Shown here one piece after another: positions 29,119-38,458 of a stretch of DNA of 64,000 nucleotides. The stretch's first letter is position 1. Each line of letters opens with the position of its first letter. The stretch comes from Clostridium zeae. GTDB taxonomy: Bacteria > Bacillota > Clostridia > Clostridiales > Clostridiaceae. Position numbers and translations under genes: made by a program. Under the pieces are notes generated by a model. It was given only the letters and a program-made list of their open reading frames with translations. It was not told the DNA's origin and made no database searches. The stretch is taken from contig NZ_BMBA01000001.1 in NCBI RefSeq assembly GCF_017312485.1, positions 1,502,396 to 1,566,395 on the forward strand. Reading direction: 5' to 3'.

Positions 29119-29210
29119 TTAGGCTACGTTTAAAACTATTATTGAAATTAAATGGTTATGCAGGAGATGCTTAACCATTTAATTTCAACTAACTGCTTTA
29201 ACAGCTCCTA
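29119..29210. repeat. Palindromic repeat family B, copy 3
   Basis: TTGAAATTAAATGGTTA pairs with TAACCATTTAATTTCAA around TGCAGGAGATGCT. Outer ends are TAGGCTACGTTTAAA and TTTAACAGCTCCTA. It is the shortest copy, close to a pure hairpin, and sits directly after the gpr stop, where it could also help terminate transcription. The upstream words ATAGGTGTATCACTT (29100) also occur at 44593. Confidence 0.65.
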
Positions 29211-29214
29211 GTTA

Positions 29215-30189
29215 TTAACTCATGAATTTATTTATATCATCCATATCTAAATTAGATTGTAATGCCATGTTCAATCCGTTAGATATTATTTTCGAAACTG
29301 AATCTATAACTACATCCACTTCCTTCGGAGTAACCATTAAATCTCCAACATGCGGATTTAATAAAGACTTAATTAAATGACTTTTTTCATTTTTATCAAT
29401 ACTTCTAAGCATGTTATAAAACTCTCCACCTTCAGTAGATTGACTCACCATTTCATCTAAAACTAAATCCATAGCATCATTTACTATTGTAGCGGCATCA
29501 ACTACAGTAGGAACTCCTATTGCTATGACCGGAATGCCTAAGTTTTCTTCATTAATCTCCATTCTCTTGTTGCCAATCCCAGCGCCTGGAGAAATTCCAG
29601 TATTAGCAATTTGTATAGTTCTGTTAACTCTTCTTATACTTCTTGAAGCTAATGCATCTATACATATAACCATATCAGGTTTTATTTTATCTGCTACTGC
29701 TTTAATTATTTCCCCAGTTTCTATACCAGTAATGCCTAGAACTCCTGGAGCTAGAGCACATACAGGTCTTACTGATTCGTCAATAGAATCTGGCATTACA
29801 GCTTTTAAGTGTCTTGTAATCATTAGTTTTTCTACAACCTTTGGGCCTAGAGCATCGGGAGTTACCTTCCAATTTCCAAGTCCAACTACTAGCGCAGTCT
29901 TAGAAGTATTTGAACCAATCAATTTTTGCATACTATTATTTAACACTTCAGATACATCATCCATTATTTCTCCATCATAATGGGTAAATTCTGGTATATC
30001 TATAGTAATATATGTACCTATCGGTTTTCCAATCTTAGCCGCACCATCTTCATTCATTATCTTAACAGTAGTTATTTTTATATTATCTATCTCTTCTTCT
30101 TCAGAAATAATCCCATCAGCTTCTCTCTTATTTATTTGCTTATATAACTCTCGTGCCTCTACAGCTAAATCAGTTCTTACGTTTATCAT
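29215..30189 (-). CDS. gpr: Germination protease Gpr
   Basis: A 324-residue aspartic-type endoprotease that degrades small acid-soluble proteins when spores germinate. It is made as a zymogen in the forespore and self-processed near the N-terminus. The start MINVRTDLAVEARELY and motifs ALVVGLGNWKVTPDALGP, VCIDALASRS and TGISPGAGIGNKR match the family. I chose ATG 30189, with AGAGGTGA upstream, over the six-codon extension to 30207. It is transcribed towards spoIIP. I found no convincing sigma-G promoter upstream. Confidence 0.96.
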   Translation of the reverse strand: MINVRTDLAVEARELYKQINKREADGIISEEEEIDNIKITTVKIMNEDGAAKIGKPIGTYITIDIPEFTHYDGEIMDDVSEVLNNSMQKLIGSNTSKTALVVGLGNWKVTPDALGPKVVEKLMITRHLKAVMPDSIDESVRPVCALAPGVLGITGIETGEIIKAVADKIKPDMVICIDALASRSIRRVNRTIQIANTGISPGAGIGNKRMEINEENLGIPVIAIGVPTVVDAATIVNDAMDLVLDEMVSQSTEGGEFYNMLRSIDKNEKSHLIKSLLNPHVGDLMVTPKEVDVVIDSVSKIISNGLNMALQSNLDMDDINKFMS

Positions 30190-30660
30190 ATAGTCACCTC
30201 TATACAAAATATTTTATACATATTTTATCCCATAAAAGTGATAATTATTAATTATATATATTTCAAAGCTGATGCTGTATTACTTCACATAAAAATCACC
30301 ATATTTGAGCCATGGAGATTTTTATCTTTAATCAAATCTTGCAAATATTTTATATATGTACAAATGAATTTCTACTAGAATTAAAGTATTTTATAAAATT
30401 TACATACTAAAATTTAATCTATACTTGTTGTATAATCAAGGCTTTTGCTGATTATTAGGCACAATAAATTAATAGTTAACTTAAGGATTCTATGGCATTA
30501 AGAATAGTATATAGTTATATTTAGTAAATTGATTTTAAAATTTTTGTATAAATTTAATGTTTTTTGACAACAAATAATATGTAATAAATAACTTACGTGA
30601 TGTTAGTTTTTGTATAATATTAACTGGAATAAACTAGATTGGTTGGCTTAAAAAAATAAA
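30190..30660. other. Divergent intergenic region between gpr and rpsT
   Basis: About 470 bases. It holds repeat family A copy 2 (30410-30479). A TTGACA at 30568-30573 has only a weak -10 partner. I see no gene. The rest is AT-rich with no clear structure. Confidence 0.35.
30410..30479. repeat. Palindromic repeat family A, copy 2
   Basis: AATTTAATCTATACTTGTTG and TATAATCA pair with TGATTATTAGGCACAATAAA and TTAATAGTT. It has the same ends as the copies at 1643 and 31111. Confidence 0.6.
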
Positions 30661-30667
30661 ATAGTAC

Positions 30668-30696
30668 TTGAATTAGCCATTTATCAATGCTATAAT
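30668..30696 (+). promoter_or_regulatory. Sigma-A promoter of rpsT
   Basis: TTGAAT (30668-30673), a 17-base spacer, TATAAT (30691-30696). The transcript would have a leader of about 75 bases before the rpsT start. Confidence 0.8.
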
Positions 30697-30776
30697 ATCA
30701 CTTGTTGAATATGAACTCGTACGCAGATTTCCCCAAAGCTGCAGAGACCCTATAAAATTGAAGGGGGTGAACATGA

Positions 30777-31040
30777 ATGGCAAATATTAAATCAGCTAAA
30801 AAGAGAATTAAAGTTATTGAAACTAAAACTTTAAGAAATAAGATTATAAAATCTGCTCTTAAAACAGCTATAAAGAAGTTTGAAGTAGCTGCTGGCGCTA
30901 ACAATGTTGAAGAAGCTAAGGTTACTTATAAGGACGCTGCAAGAGCTTTAGATATGGCTGCTGCTAAAGGAGTAATCCATAAGAATATGGCTGCTAGAAA
31001 GAAATCAAGATTAGCTGCTAAGTTAAACACTATAGCATAA
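30777..31040 (+). CDS. rpsT: 30S ribosomal protein S20
   Basis: An 87-residue, very basic, helical primary-binding protein of the 30S subunit. [21 protein letters not shown] opens it and [17 protein letters not shown] closes it, both diagnostic. AGGGGGTG lies seven to eight bases before ATG 30777. An out-of-frame ATG at 30773 gives only a five-codon reading (MNGKY) and is too close to the ribosome site. It is a single-gene unit with its own promoter and terminator, divergent from gpr. Confidence 0.97.
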   Translation: MANIKSAKKRIKVIETKTLRNKIIKSALKTAIKKFEVAAGANNVEEAKVTYKDAARALDMAAAKGVIHKNMAARKKSRLAAKLNTIA

Positions 31041-31050
31041 TAAGCTTGTA

Positions 31051-31076
31051 AACCGGTCTAAAGACCGGTTATTTAT
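31051..31076 (+). terminator. Terminator of rpsT
   Basis: AACCGGTCT pairs with AGACCGGTT around two A's, followed by ATTTATTTCT. Confidence 0.8.
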
Positions 31077-31110
31077 TTCTCTCAATATCTATTTTTGAGC
31101 TCCAGAATAA

Positions 31111-31178
31111 AAACTTAATTTATGCATGTTCAAAAATAACAATGTTATTATTTTCGAGCATCCATAAATTAATAGTTA
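31111..31178. repeat. Palindromic repeat family A, copy 3
   Basis: CTTAATTTATGCATGTTCAA and AAATAAC pair with GTTATTATTTTCGAGCATCC and ATAAATTAATAG. It lies between the rpsT terminator and a second hairpin. Confidence 0.6.
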
Positions 31179-31195
31179 GAAGCTGGTTCTCAACG

Positions 31196-31230
31196 AAAAA
31201 AGAAGTTAGTATTATACTAACTTCTTTTTT
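31196..31230. terminator. Bidirectional terminator between convergent rpsT and holA
   Basis: AGAAGTTAGTAT pairs with ATACTAACTTCT around a single T, flanked by A6 and T6. It can end transcription from either side. Confidence 0.8.
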
Positions 31231-31235
31231 GTTTT

Positions 31236-31383
31236 AAAATACTAATACAATTTTTCAAATTAAGCAGTTATACAGGAGATGCTATATGAGCTAGCTATTA
31301 GAATTAAATGATTTTTTGCGTAAGCTCATTAAAGCATTGGATGGATAACCACTTAATTTCAGGTACTTTAATAGTGCCTTTTT
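31236..31383. repeat. Palindromic repeat family B, copy 4
   Basis: Ends TTCAAATTAAGCAGTTAT and ATAACCACTTAATTTCAGG. This is the fullest core of the family: AGGAGATGCTATATGAGC, TAGCTATTAGAATTAAATGA, GCGTAAGCTCATTAAAGCAT. It lies immediately after the holA stop. Confidence 0.65.
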
Positions 31384-31384
31384 A

Positions 31385-32413
31385 TTAAACCATCAAGGTA
31401 CTCATTATCATAATTTCCATCTCTGTCTTTTTGTCAAACCCAGTGCTTTTCAATTTCTTTTCTGTATCTATGCACAACTTCATACAATTATAAAGCTGCT
31501 TATATGAAAACTTTCTACTCTGCGCCATAAGCTTTTCACAAATAAAAGCTGGTCTTCTTATTTCTTTTGCTAGATCATCTTTATTTTTACCTTTATCTAT
31601 TCCGAGCTTTATTTTATATAGCATAGTGAATTGAGTTTGTATAAGAGATAATATCAACATTAAATTTTCACCTTTATTTATAAGCTCATTCATTATATCT
31701 ATAGATTTTTCCGACTTCTTTTGGCTTATAAAATCAACTAAATCAAAAACATCATCTTCACTTTTGTGCGGAAGCATCTTTATTATATCTTCTCGAGTAA
31801 TGTCTCTTCCTTCCGTATAGCTTATTAGTTTATCAATTTCTCTCTCAATTATATTAAAGTTATTTTCAACTGCATCGCAAAAATATCTTAATTCTATTTT
31901 ACCAATTGTTTTCCCTTTTTCCTCAAAGATCGAGTTGACCTTTTTATATAACTTATCGCCTTTTAATTTATCTACTTTAACAACAGTAGCACTCTTCTCC
32001 ATGGTAGTTAGTTTCTTATTCCTATTAGGATTTTCTCTTTTATCGTTTTGCAGATAGTAAAGAACTAATATACAGTGAGGAGGTGGATTTTTCAAATATT
32101 CCACCAACTGATTGTAAACTTTAGTTCCTGCAGCATCAGCTTTATCTCTTAAAAAATTTGCTCTATATACTACAACTACCTTTTTATCACTAAAGAAAGG
32201 CATAGTCTCACAGGCATTCATCATTTCATCAAAAGTTGTTTTCATACCATCTAATTTCACGTAATTTAAGTCTTTGAATTGACCATCCACAGTTTTATCA
32301 ATTATTTTATCTATGTTTTCATTTATTATCATTTCGTCTAATCCAACAAAAACATAACAGCCTTCTAATTTTCCTTTTTTTATAGAGTTATCTAATCCAT
32401 CTAAATCAATCAC
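31385..32413 (-). CDS. holA: DNA polymerase III delta subunit (clamp-loader HolA/YqeN)
   Basis: A 342-residue clamp-loader subunit that opens the beta ring. It has the N-terminal GCYVFVGLDEMIINENI segment, a degenerate AAA+ core without a P-loop (normal for delta) and a helical collar. I chose GTG 32413, with AAGGTGA upstream, over GTG 32422, which overlaps that site. It starts inside the end of comEC, so the pair is coupled, as in many Firmicutes (comEC-holA-rpsT). Confidence 0.92.
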   Translation of the reverse strand: MIDLDGLDNSIKKGKLEGCYVFVGLDEMIINENIDKIIDKTVDGQFKDLNYVKLDGMKTTFDEMMNACETMPFFSDKKVVVVYRANFLRDKADAAGTKVYNQLVEYLKNPPPHCILVLYYLQNDKRENPNRNKKLTTMEKSATVVKVDKLKGDKLYKKVNSIFEEKGKTIGKIELRYFCDAVENNFNIIEREIDKLISYTEGRDITREDIIKMLPHKSEDDVFDLVDFISQKKSEKSIDIMNELINKGENLMLILSLIQTQFTMLYKIKLGIDKGKNKDDLAKEIRRPAFICEKLMAQSRKFSYKQLYNCMKLCIDTEKKLKSTGFDKKTEMEIMIMSTLMV

Positions 32414-34166
32414 TGTTATCACCTTCAGAGTCTAATATATTATCATTTAAAGCTCTAGCATCATTTTGATCTAATATAAAGCTTTTATTTTCATCAATTT
32501 TTATTATATCATAGGATTGATTACAAACATAAGGTTGATTATTAATAGTTAGAATATAACTATTTTTGTTGCTTAATATTGCTATTTCCTTTTCTTCATC
32601 TTTAGGAATTATTGTTATACCATTGTATGAATACAATTTTTTACTCTTCCATTCTATACTTTCAGTAGGATAGTAATTTTTATTCAAGATATTATAATTG
32701 TACCCTGATAAGGTCTTAGTGATTAAGGCCCTACGAAAACCTTGTTCCAGCAATACTGCTTTTGTTTTGCCATCAGTTATAATAGTTACCTTAGTTTCAA
32801 ATTTGTACATTGATAAAATAACAACAAAAGCCACCATCCACAGAACATGCTTAGCTTTTTTACAACCGTTTTTGTACATGTAAAAGCATATAAGCAACAA
32901 TACATATCCATATACAATACTAGGATTTATTGTTGTAATATTCAAAGAAAATTTATCAATAACTGATATACCTCCCTGTAAAGCTATTATAAATACTTTT
33001 ATTATATAAGCTGTAACCTTAAGAAGCGTTCCGTTCCACATTAGCATAAAAGCTATATTTCCCAAGATTACTATAGGCGTAAATAACGGTAATAGAAAAA
33101 GATTTCCCCACATGAAATTTGGAGAAAAGTTATTTAAGGCTAAAGTAGCTACTGGAAAGGAAAAAACTTGTGCTGCTATTGAAATACAGAAAGTATCACT
33201 TAGTATTTGTGGTAATTTATAGAGTTTTATTTTCAACTTATTATAAAACAGTAATATACCTAAGGTAGACAAGTACGATAAATTAAAACCTATATCATAT
33301 ATGAAGTATGGTTTATAAACCAACAATAGTATAGCCGAGAAGCTTAATGCAGATATGGAATCATACTTTCTATATACCTTTTTGGAAAGTTTAAGAATAA
33401 ATATCATTAAAAAAGCTCTCCAAGTTGAAGACTTTCCACCACTAAATAATGTATATATAAAGCTTAACACTAAAGCAAATTTGAAACCAAGTAGTTTTTC
33501 TATAATAGAATATATCACTGCGATATGAAAGCCTGAAACTGATACTACATGGATTATTCCATATTTACTCATAAGCACATTTTGCTCATTTTTAATGTAT
33601 TTTGTGTATCCAAAGGCAGCAGAACATACTAATGCCGAGCCTTCCTCCCCTATATAGTTTTTCAATATATTATAAAAATCGTCTTGTTTAGAATTAACGC
33701 TTCCACTAAATCCATATTCTAAAAAATTATATTTTTCAACCTTAATATTTCCAACTATACCTTTTTCAATATCTGGTTCATGCCTATAACTTCCATATAT
33801 CAAATACTTACTTCCATCTTTAAGGTCTGTGTTCATTCCTTCAATTTTAAAACTTTGCCTGCCTATCTCTACAATTTTATTTTTAGGATTAACAGCAATT
33901 ACTTTAAATACAGTTTTATATTCAGAATCTAAGGAATAGTATATTAAGCAATTTATATATGAAGCTATAAAAAATATACAAATAACCACCATGAACTTTT
34001 TCCCATATATAATAAAATGTAATAAAAAAAATGATGCAGCAACTAACACTGCACCATAGATATTTTTTTGAATAAAATTGAAAGTTATAATACCCGTTAT
34101 ACAAGAAATTAATATACTAACTGCCGGTCTACTTATCTCTTCGTTGTTTATAAATTTAGTTATCAT
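32406..34166 (-). CDS. comEC: ComEC/Rec2-family DNA-uptake channel protein, lacking the metallo-hydrolase domain
   Basis: A 586-residue polytopic membrane protein. The N-terminal DUF4131-like segment is followed by the competence domain with YGIIHVVSVSGFHIAVIYS, GGKSSTWRAFLM and FNLSYLSTLGILLFYN, then further helices to about residue 455. In Bacillus ComEC is about 776 residues and ends in a zinc beta-lactamase-like domain. Here only about 130 C-terminal residues follow and I see no HxHxDH motif, so the domain is missing or reduced. No Shine-Dalgarno site is visible before ATG 34166. It lies between the pseudo-P-ATPase and holA. A role in transformation is unproven; the missing domain may mean altered function. 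Confidence 0.85.
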   Translation of the reverse strand: MITKFINNEEISRPAVSILISCITGIITFNFIQKNIYGAVLVAASFFLLHFIIYGKKFMVVICIFFIASYINCLIYYSLDSEYKTVFKVIAVNPKNKIVEIGRQSFKIEGMNTDLKDGSKYLIYGSYRHEPDIEKGIVGNIKVEKYNFLEYGFSGSVNSKQDDFYNILKNYIGEEGSALVCSAAFGYTKYIKNEQNVLMSKYGIIHVVSVSGFHIAVIYSIIEKLLGFKFALVLSFIYTLFSGGKSSTWRAFLMIFILKLSKKVYRKYDSISALSFSAILLLVYKPYFIYDIGFNLSYLSTLGILLFYNKLKIKLYKLPQILSDTFCISIAAQVFSFPVATLALNNFSPNFMWGNLFLLPLFTPIVILGNIAFMLMWNGTLLKVTAYIIKVFIIALQGGISVIDKFSLNITTINPSIVYGYVLLLICFYMYKNGCKKAKHVLWMVAFVVILSMYKFETKVTIITDGKTKAVLLEQGFRRALITKTLSGYNYNILNKNYYPTESIEWKSKKLYSYNGITIIPKDEEKEIAILSNKNSYILTINNQPYVCNQSYDIIKIDENKSFILDQNDARALNDNILDSEGDNSD

Positions 34167-34285
34167 TTTAAATAAAAGTATTTTATATAATAGTTTAATT
34201 ATTAAAATTCTATTTTAAGTATCTTCACTTAAGAATCATTCAATAACTTAAACTATATATAATACTTGTTCCTTTCAAATAAGTG

Positions 34286-36814
34286 CTATATCATATATTC
34301 TTTCCACTTATTCGATAAAATTTCAGCAATACCACATAAAGCTATAAATATTATTGAAACTACTATACCTTTTACATCTGCTTTATATGCTATTAATAAT
34401 GCTGCTGTAGTTATTCCCACATAAACGCTAATACTCGAAATCAACAACCTTTTTACTATTTCAGTTGCATTTAGCTTTATATCAAAAATAACCACTGCTT
34501 TTATTAATAGAAGCAGATAGAAACAGCTTGTTATCATAATTCCATAGTTCATACCAGCTACCAGCTTACATATCACTCCTATTAAGAATGTTTGACTTAA
34601 AGCTGTAGCAACTAAATAAATTGAACTAGGTTCTCTTTTTATATACTTATCACTAAATAAAAGACCAACAGCTAAAAGTGGAATTGTTATTATATTCTCT
34701 GCAGCTATCAAATAAATATCCTTAGTGAAGCTGAGATTTAATATTTCAGGGATTATTATTGATGAAATTTGTAATGCTAATAAATATTTTAGTAAGCTAC
34801 TACCAATATATATATTTCTTCTTAATATAGTAAGCTTCATTTTTAGTTCTAAAAATTTATGTAAACAGTCTTCTTTTATATACACGTCTGATAATTTCTT
34901 CACTAAACTAGAGCACTTATCGCCATAAGATATTCCTAGTTGAGCTGCACTTAATGATGGAAGGTCTGTTAAATTATCTCCAACTACCGCCACGTTATAT
35001 CCATCATTTATAAACATATTTATTATCCTATTTTTCATTTCATAGGAGATTCTTGAAAATACTTTTACTTTAGAAAGTAAACTTATCATCTCATCATCGC
35101 TAATAGAATCTAACTCAACTCCTGATATCACTTCATCCATACTATTAATTAAAGATATATCACTTGCAGTCTTTGCCGCAGCTATTTTATTATCTTCTGT
35201 TATAAGCATGGGAGCAATATTGTTCCTCTTTAAAGTATTTATTATATCATCACTTTCATCAACCACTGGATTAAGAAATGCCATTATTCCTACAAAAACT
35301 AAATTACTTTCAATATTTTCGTCTGGTGTCGGCTGATATCCAAAGCTTCGATAGGCAAATCCCATTGTTATAAGACCATCATTAGAAAAGTTATAATCAC
35401 AGTTCTTTATATTTTCTATATCTTCTTCCGTTATTTCCTTTTCTACGCCTTCTTTCATGATATGAGTACATCTGCTTAAAACTTCATCTAAGGCGCCTCT
35501 TAAATTAGCTCTATAATTTCTTTCTACTTTATTTAAAGTTGTTACCATTCTTCTTTCTAAATCAAATGGAATCTCAAAAATCCTTCTTTGCTTAGTCATA
35601 AGCATTCCCTTATAAATACCTCTATTAGCTCCAATTCTAAGAAGGGCAATCTCTGTTATATCACCTTTTCCAGTATCATCGTTAACGTTATATATAGCAT
35701 TGTTTGTCAGCAAGCCTATATTTATCATTCTTTGAAGGTTTATATCATTGTTATCACCTTCATCTTCGTTATAAACTTTTTCATCTGTATACATTTTCTT
35801 TACGATCATCTTATTAATAGATATCGCTCCTATTTTTTCTAGAAAAATTATATCTATTTTCTTTTGATCACTTAAAACTGAGAGGTTTATCACTTCAATT
35901 CCATCTTGTTTTAGATATTTTTTATATAAATATATGAAAAGTATTACTATAACTACATATCCTAAGGTTTGAACAGAATATACTTCGGAAACTACTAAGT
36001 TTACATCTGCACTCTTTCCAGAAACTGCATTAATAAGCAAAGCAATAGCTCCAGCAATTAATGTTGAATAAATTGTAATTGAGTTAAGCTTTTGTTCCAA
36101 TTCTATGCCTAAGGTATTTTTTCTTATTCCAGAGCTGTTTAGTAAGGCCATATTTTTCCCTAGTTGAGAAGTGGCTCCTGTAGCTACCACTATACCTAAT
36201 CCATCGCCATGAACAACTGTACTTCCTTTAAATACTATATTTTTCATCTCAGATAAAGAGTTAACCGCACCCTCTATCATAGTTTCATACTTTTCACTTA
36301 TAAAATCTTCTCCAGTGATATTTTTCTCATTAACTTTTAATTCTTCACTTTCTATTACTCTTATATCTGCTGGTACTAATTGATTCTTTTTAAGAACTAC
36401 AATATCCCCAACCACTAATTCTTCAGATTTTATATCTCCTCTTACGCCATTTCTTAAAACACGAGTAGATGTATAATCTAATCCATTTAATACATTTAGT
36501 TCTTTCCTGCTTTTTAAAACTTCATAATATCTTATTGCCATTGTTGCTAAGGCTAATAAAATTATCACACCTGCTTGTAGAAAGAAATGAAAAAAGATAA
36601 AAATTGCTGTTGTAGCCAGCATTATAAAAAACCATGGTTTAAGCAGCAACTTTAGAAGTATAGTTCTTGAAGTTTGCTCTACTGATATAGGCATTATGTT
36701 CGTTCCATTTAATTCTCTTCTCTTATTTACCTCATCACTACTTAATCCTTTATTTAAATCACTTTCTAATTTATCAATCACCTTACTCCAAGGAATGTTA
36801 TACCATCTCTCCAC
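34286..36814 (-). CDS. P-type ATPase homologue with degenerate catalytic motifs (predicted pseudoenzyme)
   Basis: About 842 residues, the normal length and domain order of a P2-type cation pump (actuator, phosphorylation and nucleotide domains, C-terminal helices), but each catalytic motif is altered. The phosphorylation site DKTGTLT is LEKIGAIS, with Asp replaced by Glu at codon 35837-35839. TGES is TGED, KGAPE is RGALD, the TGD motif is ITED, GDGxNDxPAL is GDNLTDLPSL, and the helix-4 PEGL ion-site motif is absent. Alignment to the intact pump at 47322-49871 is clear around each site. I chose GTG 36814 (MERWYNIPWSKVI) with AGGAG eight bases upstream; the frame is open to 36832. It follows spoVAE by about 170 bases and precedes comEC. 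The frame is undisrupted, so it is probably functional in a non-pumping role, perhaps in sporulation (inferred from position). Confidence 0.85.
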   Translation of the reverse strand: MERWYNIPWSKVIDKLESDLNKGLSSDEVNKRRELNGTNIMPISVEQTSRTILLKLLLKPWFFIMLATTAIFIFFHFFLQAGVIILLALATMAIRYYEVLKSRKELNVLNGLDYTSTRVLRNGVRGDIKSEELVVGDIVVLKKNQLVPADIRVIESEELKVNEKNITGEDFISEKYETMIEGAVNSLSEMKNIVFKGSTVVHGDGLGIVVATGATSQLGKNMALLNSSGIRKNTLGIELEQKLNSITIYSTLIAGAIALLINAVSGKSADVNLVVSEVYSVQTLGYVVIVILFIYLYKKYLKQDGIEVINLSVLSDQKKIDIIFLEKIGAISINKMIVKKMYTDEKVYNEDEGDNNDINLQRMINIGLLTNNAIYNVNDDTGKGDITEIALLRIGANRGIYKGMLMTKQRRIFEIPFDLERRMVTTLNKVERNYRANLRGALDEVLSRCTHIMKEGVEKEITEEDIENIKNCDYNFSNDGLITMGFAYRSFGYQPTPDENIESNLVFVGIMAFLNPVVDESDDIINTLKRNNIAPMLITEDNKIAAAKTASDISLINSMDEVISGVELDSISDDEMISLLSKVKVFSRISYEMKNRIINMFINDGYNVAVVGDNLTDLPSLSAAQLGISYGDKCSSLVKKLSDVYIKEDCLHKFLELKMKLTILRRNIYIGSSLLKYLLALQISSIIIPEILNLSFTKDIYLIAAENIITIPLLAVGLLFSDKYIKREPSSIYLVATALSQTFLIGVICKLVAGMNYGIMITSCFYLLLLIKAVVIFDIKLNATEIVKRLLISSISVYVGITTAALLIAYKADVKGIVVSIIFIALCGIAEILSNKWKEYMI

Positions 36815-36987
36815 AATTTTTGCTCCTGTCACATTTATTTGCTAGTTAATTTTCGTTTAATAGACTGTAACACTTTATTACATATATGTAATAATAGTAA
36901 ATAAACTATCAAAAAATCATTTTATATAAGCATTATAACAGAGATAGTATTTCTAGTGAACAAACTTATTTTTTCTTAAATTCATCA

Positions 36988-37347
36988 CTAAGACTTCGTT
37001 TTAGGATTAAATATTAGTCCCATTATATAACCAAAGAAGATTGCAGCAGTTATTCCGCCAGCTGTTCCTTTTATTCCTCCAGTAAAAGCACCTATTATTC
37101 CTTTTTCTTTTACTTCTTTAATTGCAGCTTTGGATAGTGAGTTTCCAAAGCCTGGTAAAGGTACAGTAGCACCTGCTCCTCCTATGTCTATAAGTTTATC
37201 ATATATATTAAATGCTCCAAGTATAGCTCCAATAGTAACAAATGCAACCAATATTCTTGCTGGCGTAAGTTTTGTCTTATCCATTAATATCTGAGCTATT
37301 ACACACATAGCTCCTCCAATTACAAATGCATATACATATTCACTCAT
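36988..37347 (-). CDS. spoVAE: Stage V sporulation protein AE
   Basis: A 119-residue integral membrane protein with three to four helices and the family segment GAGATVPLPGFGNSLSKAAIKEVKEKG. It is part of the SpoVA channel that moves Ca2+-dipicolinic acid into the forespore and out during germination. AGGAGG precedes the ATG. It ends the spoVAC-spoVAD-spoVAE run, with 14 bases between it and spoVAD. The sequence resembles spoVAC over its middle (IGGAGATVPLPGF versus FAGAGTVVPITGF), as expected for related channel subunits. Confidence 0.94.
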   Translation of the reverse strand: MSEYVYAFVIGGAMCVIAQILMDKTKLTPARILVAFVTIGAILGAFNIYDKLIDIGGAGATVPLPGFGNSLSKAAIKEVKEKGIIGAFTGGIKGTAGGITAAIFFGYIMGLIFNPKTKS

Positions 37348-37361
37348 TGGTATATATCCTC

Positions 37362-38405
37362 CTAATCACTGTCACAAGATAGCTTATCGTCATACTCAAT
37401 AGCTACTGCATGAGCTATTCCTGGAATTGACTCTCCCTGAAGAGAGGTTGTAGTACTCATAAGAGCACCAGTTGAAACCAATAACAATCTCTTTATTTCC
37501 CCTTTTAGCATCTTTTTATAAAAGTATCCACAGGTCACTACTGCAGAACACCCACATCCACTAGCTCCTGAGTTAGTTTTTTGTCTCTCATTATCATATA
37601 TAACAGATCCACAATCCACATAAACATCTCTTATATCATAACCATATTCTAATAGCAACTTGCTTGTTATTTCTTTACCAACAAGACCTAAATCACCAGT
37701 AGCAATTATGTCATAGTCTTCTGGAGTTCGACCAGTATCTTGGAAATGTCTATAAATTGTATCAACTGCTGCTGGTGCCATAGCTGCTCCCATATTTGAA
37801 GCATCTCTTATTCCGTAATCCTTAACTAATCCAGTAGTCACGTATGTCACTGCTGGTTTGTTGCCGCTGTGGGATAATAACATAGCACCAGCACCTGTTA
37901 CAGTCCATTGTGCTACCTCTGATCTCTGCGAACCATATTCAAGCGGAAACCTAAATTGTCGTTCTGCCGCACTAAAATGTGAAGAGGTAGCTGCAATTAC
38001 ATTTTCTGCATATCCACCATCCATAATTAGTGATGCAAGTCCAATAGATTCAGCCATTGTTGAGCAAGCTCCGTACAACCCTACAAAAGGGATATTTATG
38101 TCTCTTGCTGCAAAACTTGATGAAGCTAATTGATTAAGTAAATCTCCTGCAAATAAATAGTCAATGTCTTCTTCATTTAATCCTGCTTTTTCTATAGTTT
38201 CTTTTATAGCAGTGTACATCATCGATGTCTCAGCTTTTTCAAAAGTTTCCTTACCATTGGTATCATCACTAAGTATTATGTCAAAATAATCTTTTAATGG
38301 TCCATCTCCTTCTTTAGGTCCAACAATGCTTGTAGTACAAATTATCTTAGGTGGATTATCCAGTTTTACTGTCTGCTTTCCTACCTTCTTATGTGCATTT
38401 TTCAT
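37362..38405 (-). CDS. spoVAD: Stage V sporulation protein AD (DPA-binding)
   Basis: A 347-residue protein with a thiolase/ketoacyl-synthase-like fold. In Bacillus it binds dipicolinic acid directly at the inner forespore membrane. Motifs seen: VGLYGACSTMAESIGLASLIMDGG with the thiolase-position cysteine, TVTGAGAMLLS, DCGSVIYD and GASGCGCSAVVTCGY. Length matches. It is the middle gene of the spoVA operon, 53 bases after spoVAC. Confidence 0.96.
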   Translation of the reverse strand: MKNAHKKVGKQTVKLDNPPKIICTTSIVGPKEGDGPLKDYFDIILSDDTNGKETFEKAETSMMYTAIKETIEKAGLNEEDIDYLFAGDLLNQLASSSFAARDINIPFVGLYGACSTMAESIGLASLIMDGGYAENVIAATSSHFSAAERQFRFPLEYGSQRSEVAQWTVTGAGAMLLSHSGNKPAVTYVTTGLVKDYGIRDASNMGAAMAPAAVDTIYRHFQDTGRTPEDYDIIATGDLGLVGKEITSKLLLEYGYDIRDVYVDCGSVIYDNERQKTNSGASGCGCSAVVTCGYFYKKMLKGEIKRLLLVSTGALMSTTTSLQGESIPGIAHAVAIEYDDKLSCDSD

Positions 38406-38458
38406 AACTATCCCTCACTTTTTATGGCTTAAATCATTAGATTATACAGATTTTATTT

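Noticed and set aside
29525-29980. 151-residue plus-strand frame opposite gpr
   Set aside because: Antisense shadow of a conserved gene in the complementary frame.
30773-30790. Five-codon ATG reading (MNGKY) overlapping the rpsT start
   Set aside because: Only three to four bases from the Shine-Dalgarno site and chance overlap is likely; ATG 30777 has correct spacing.
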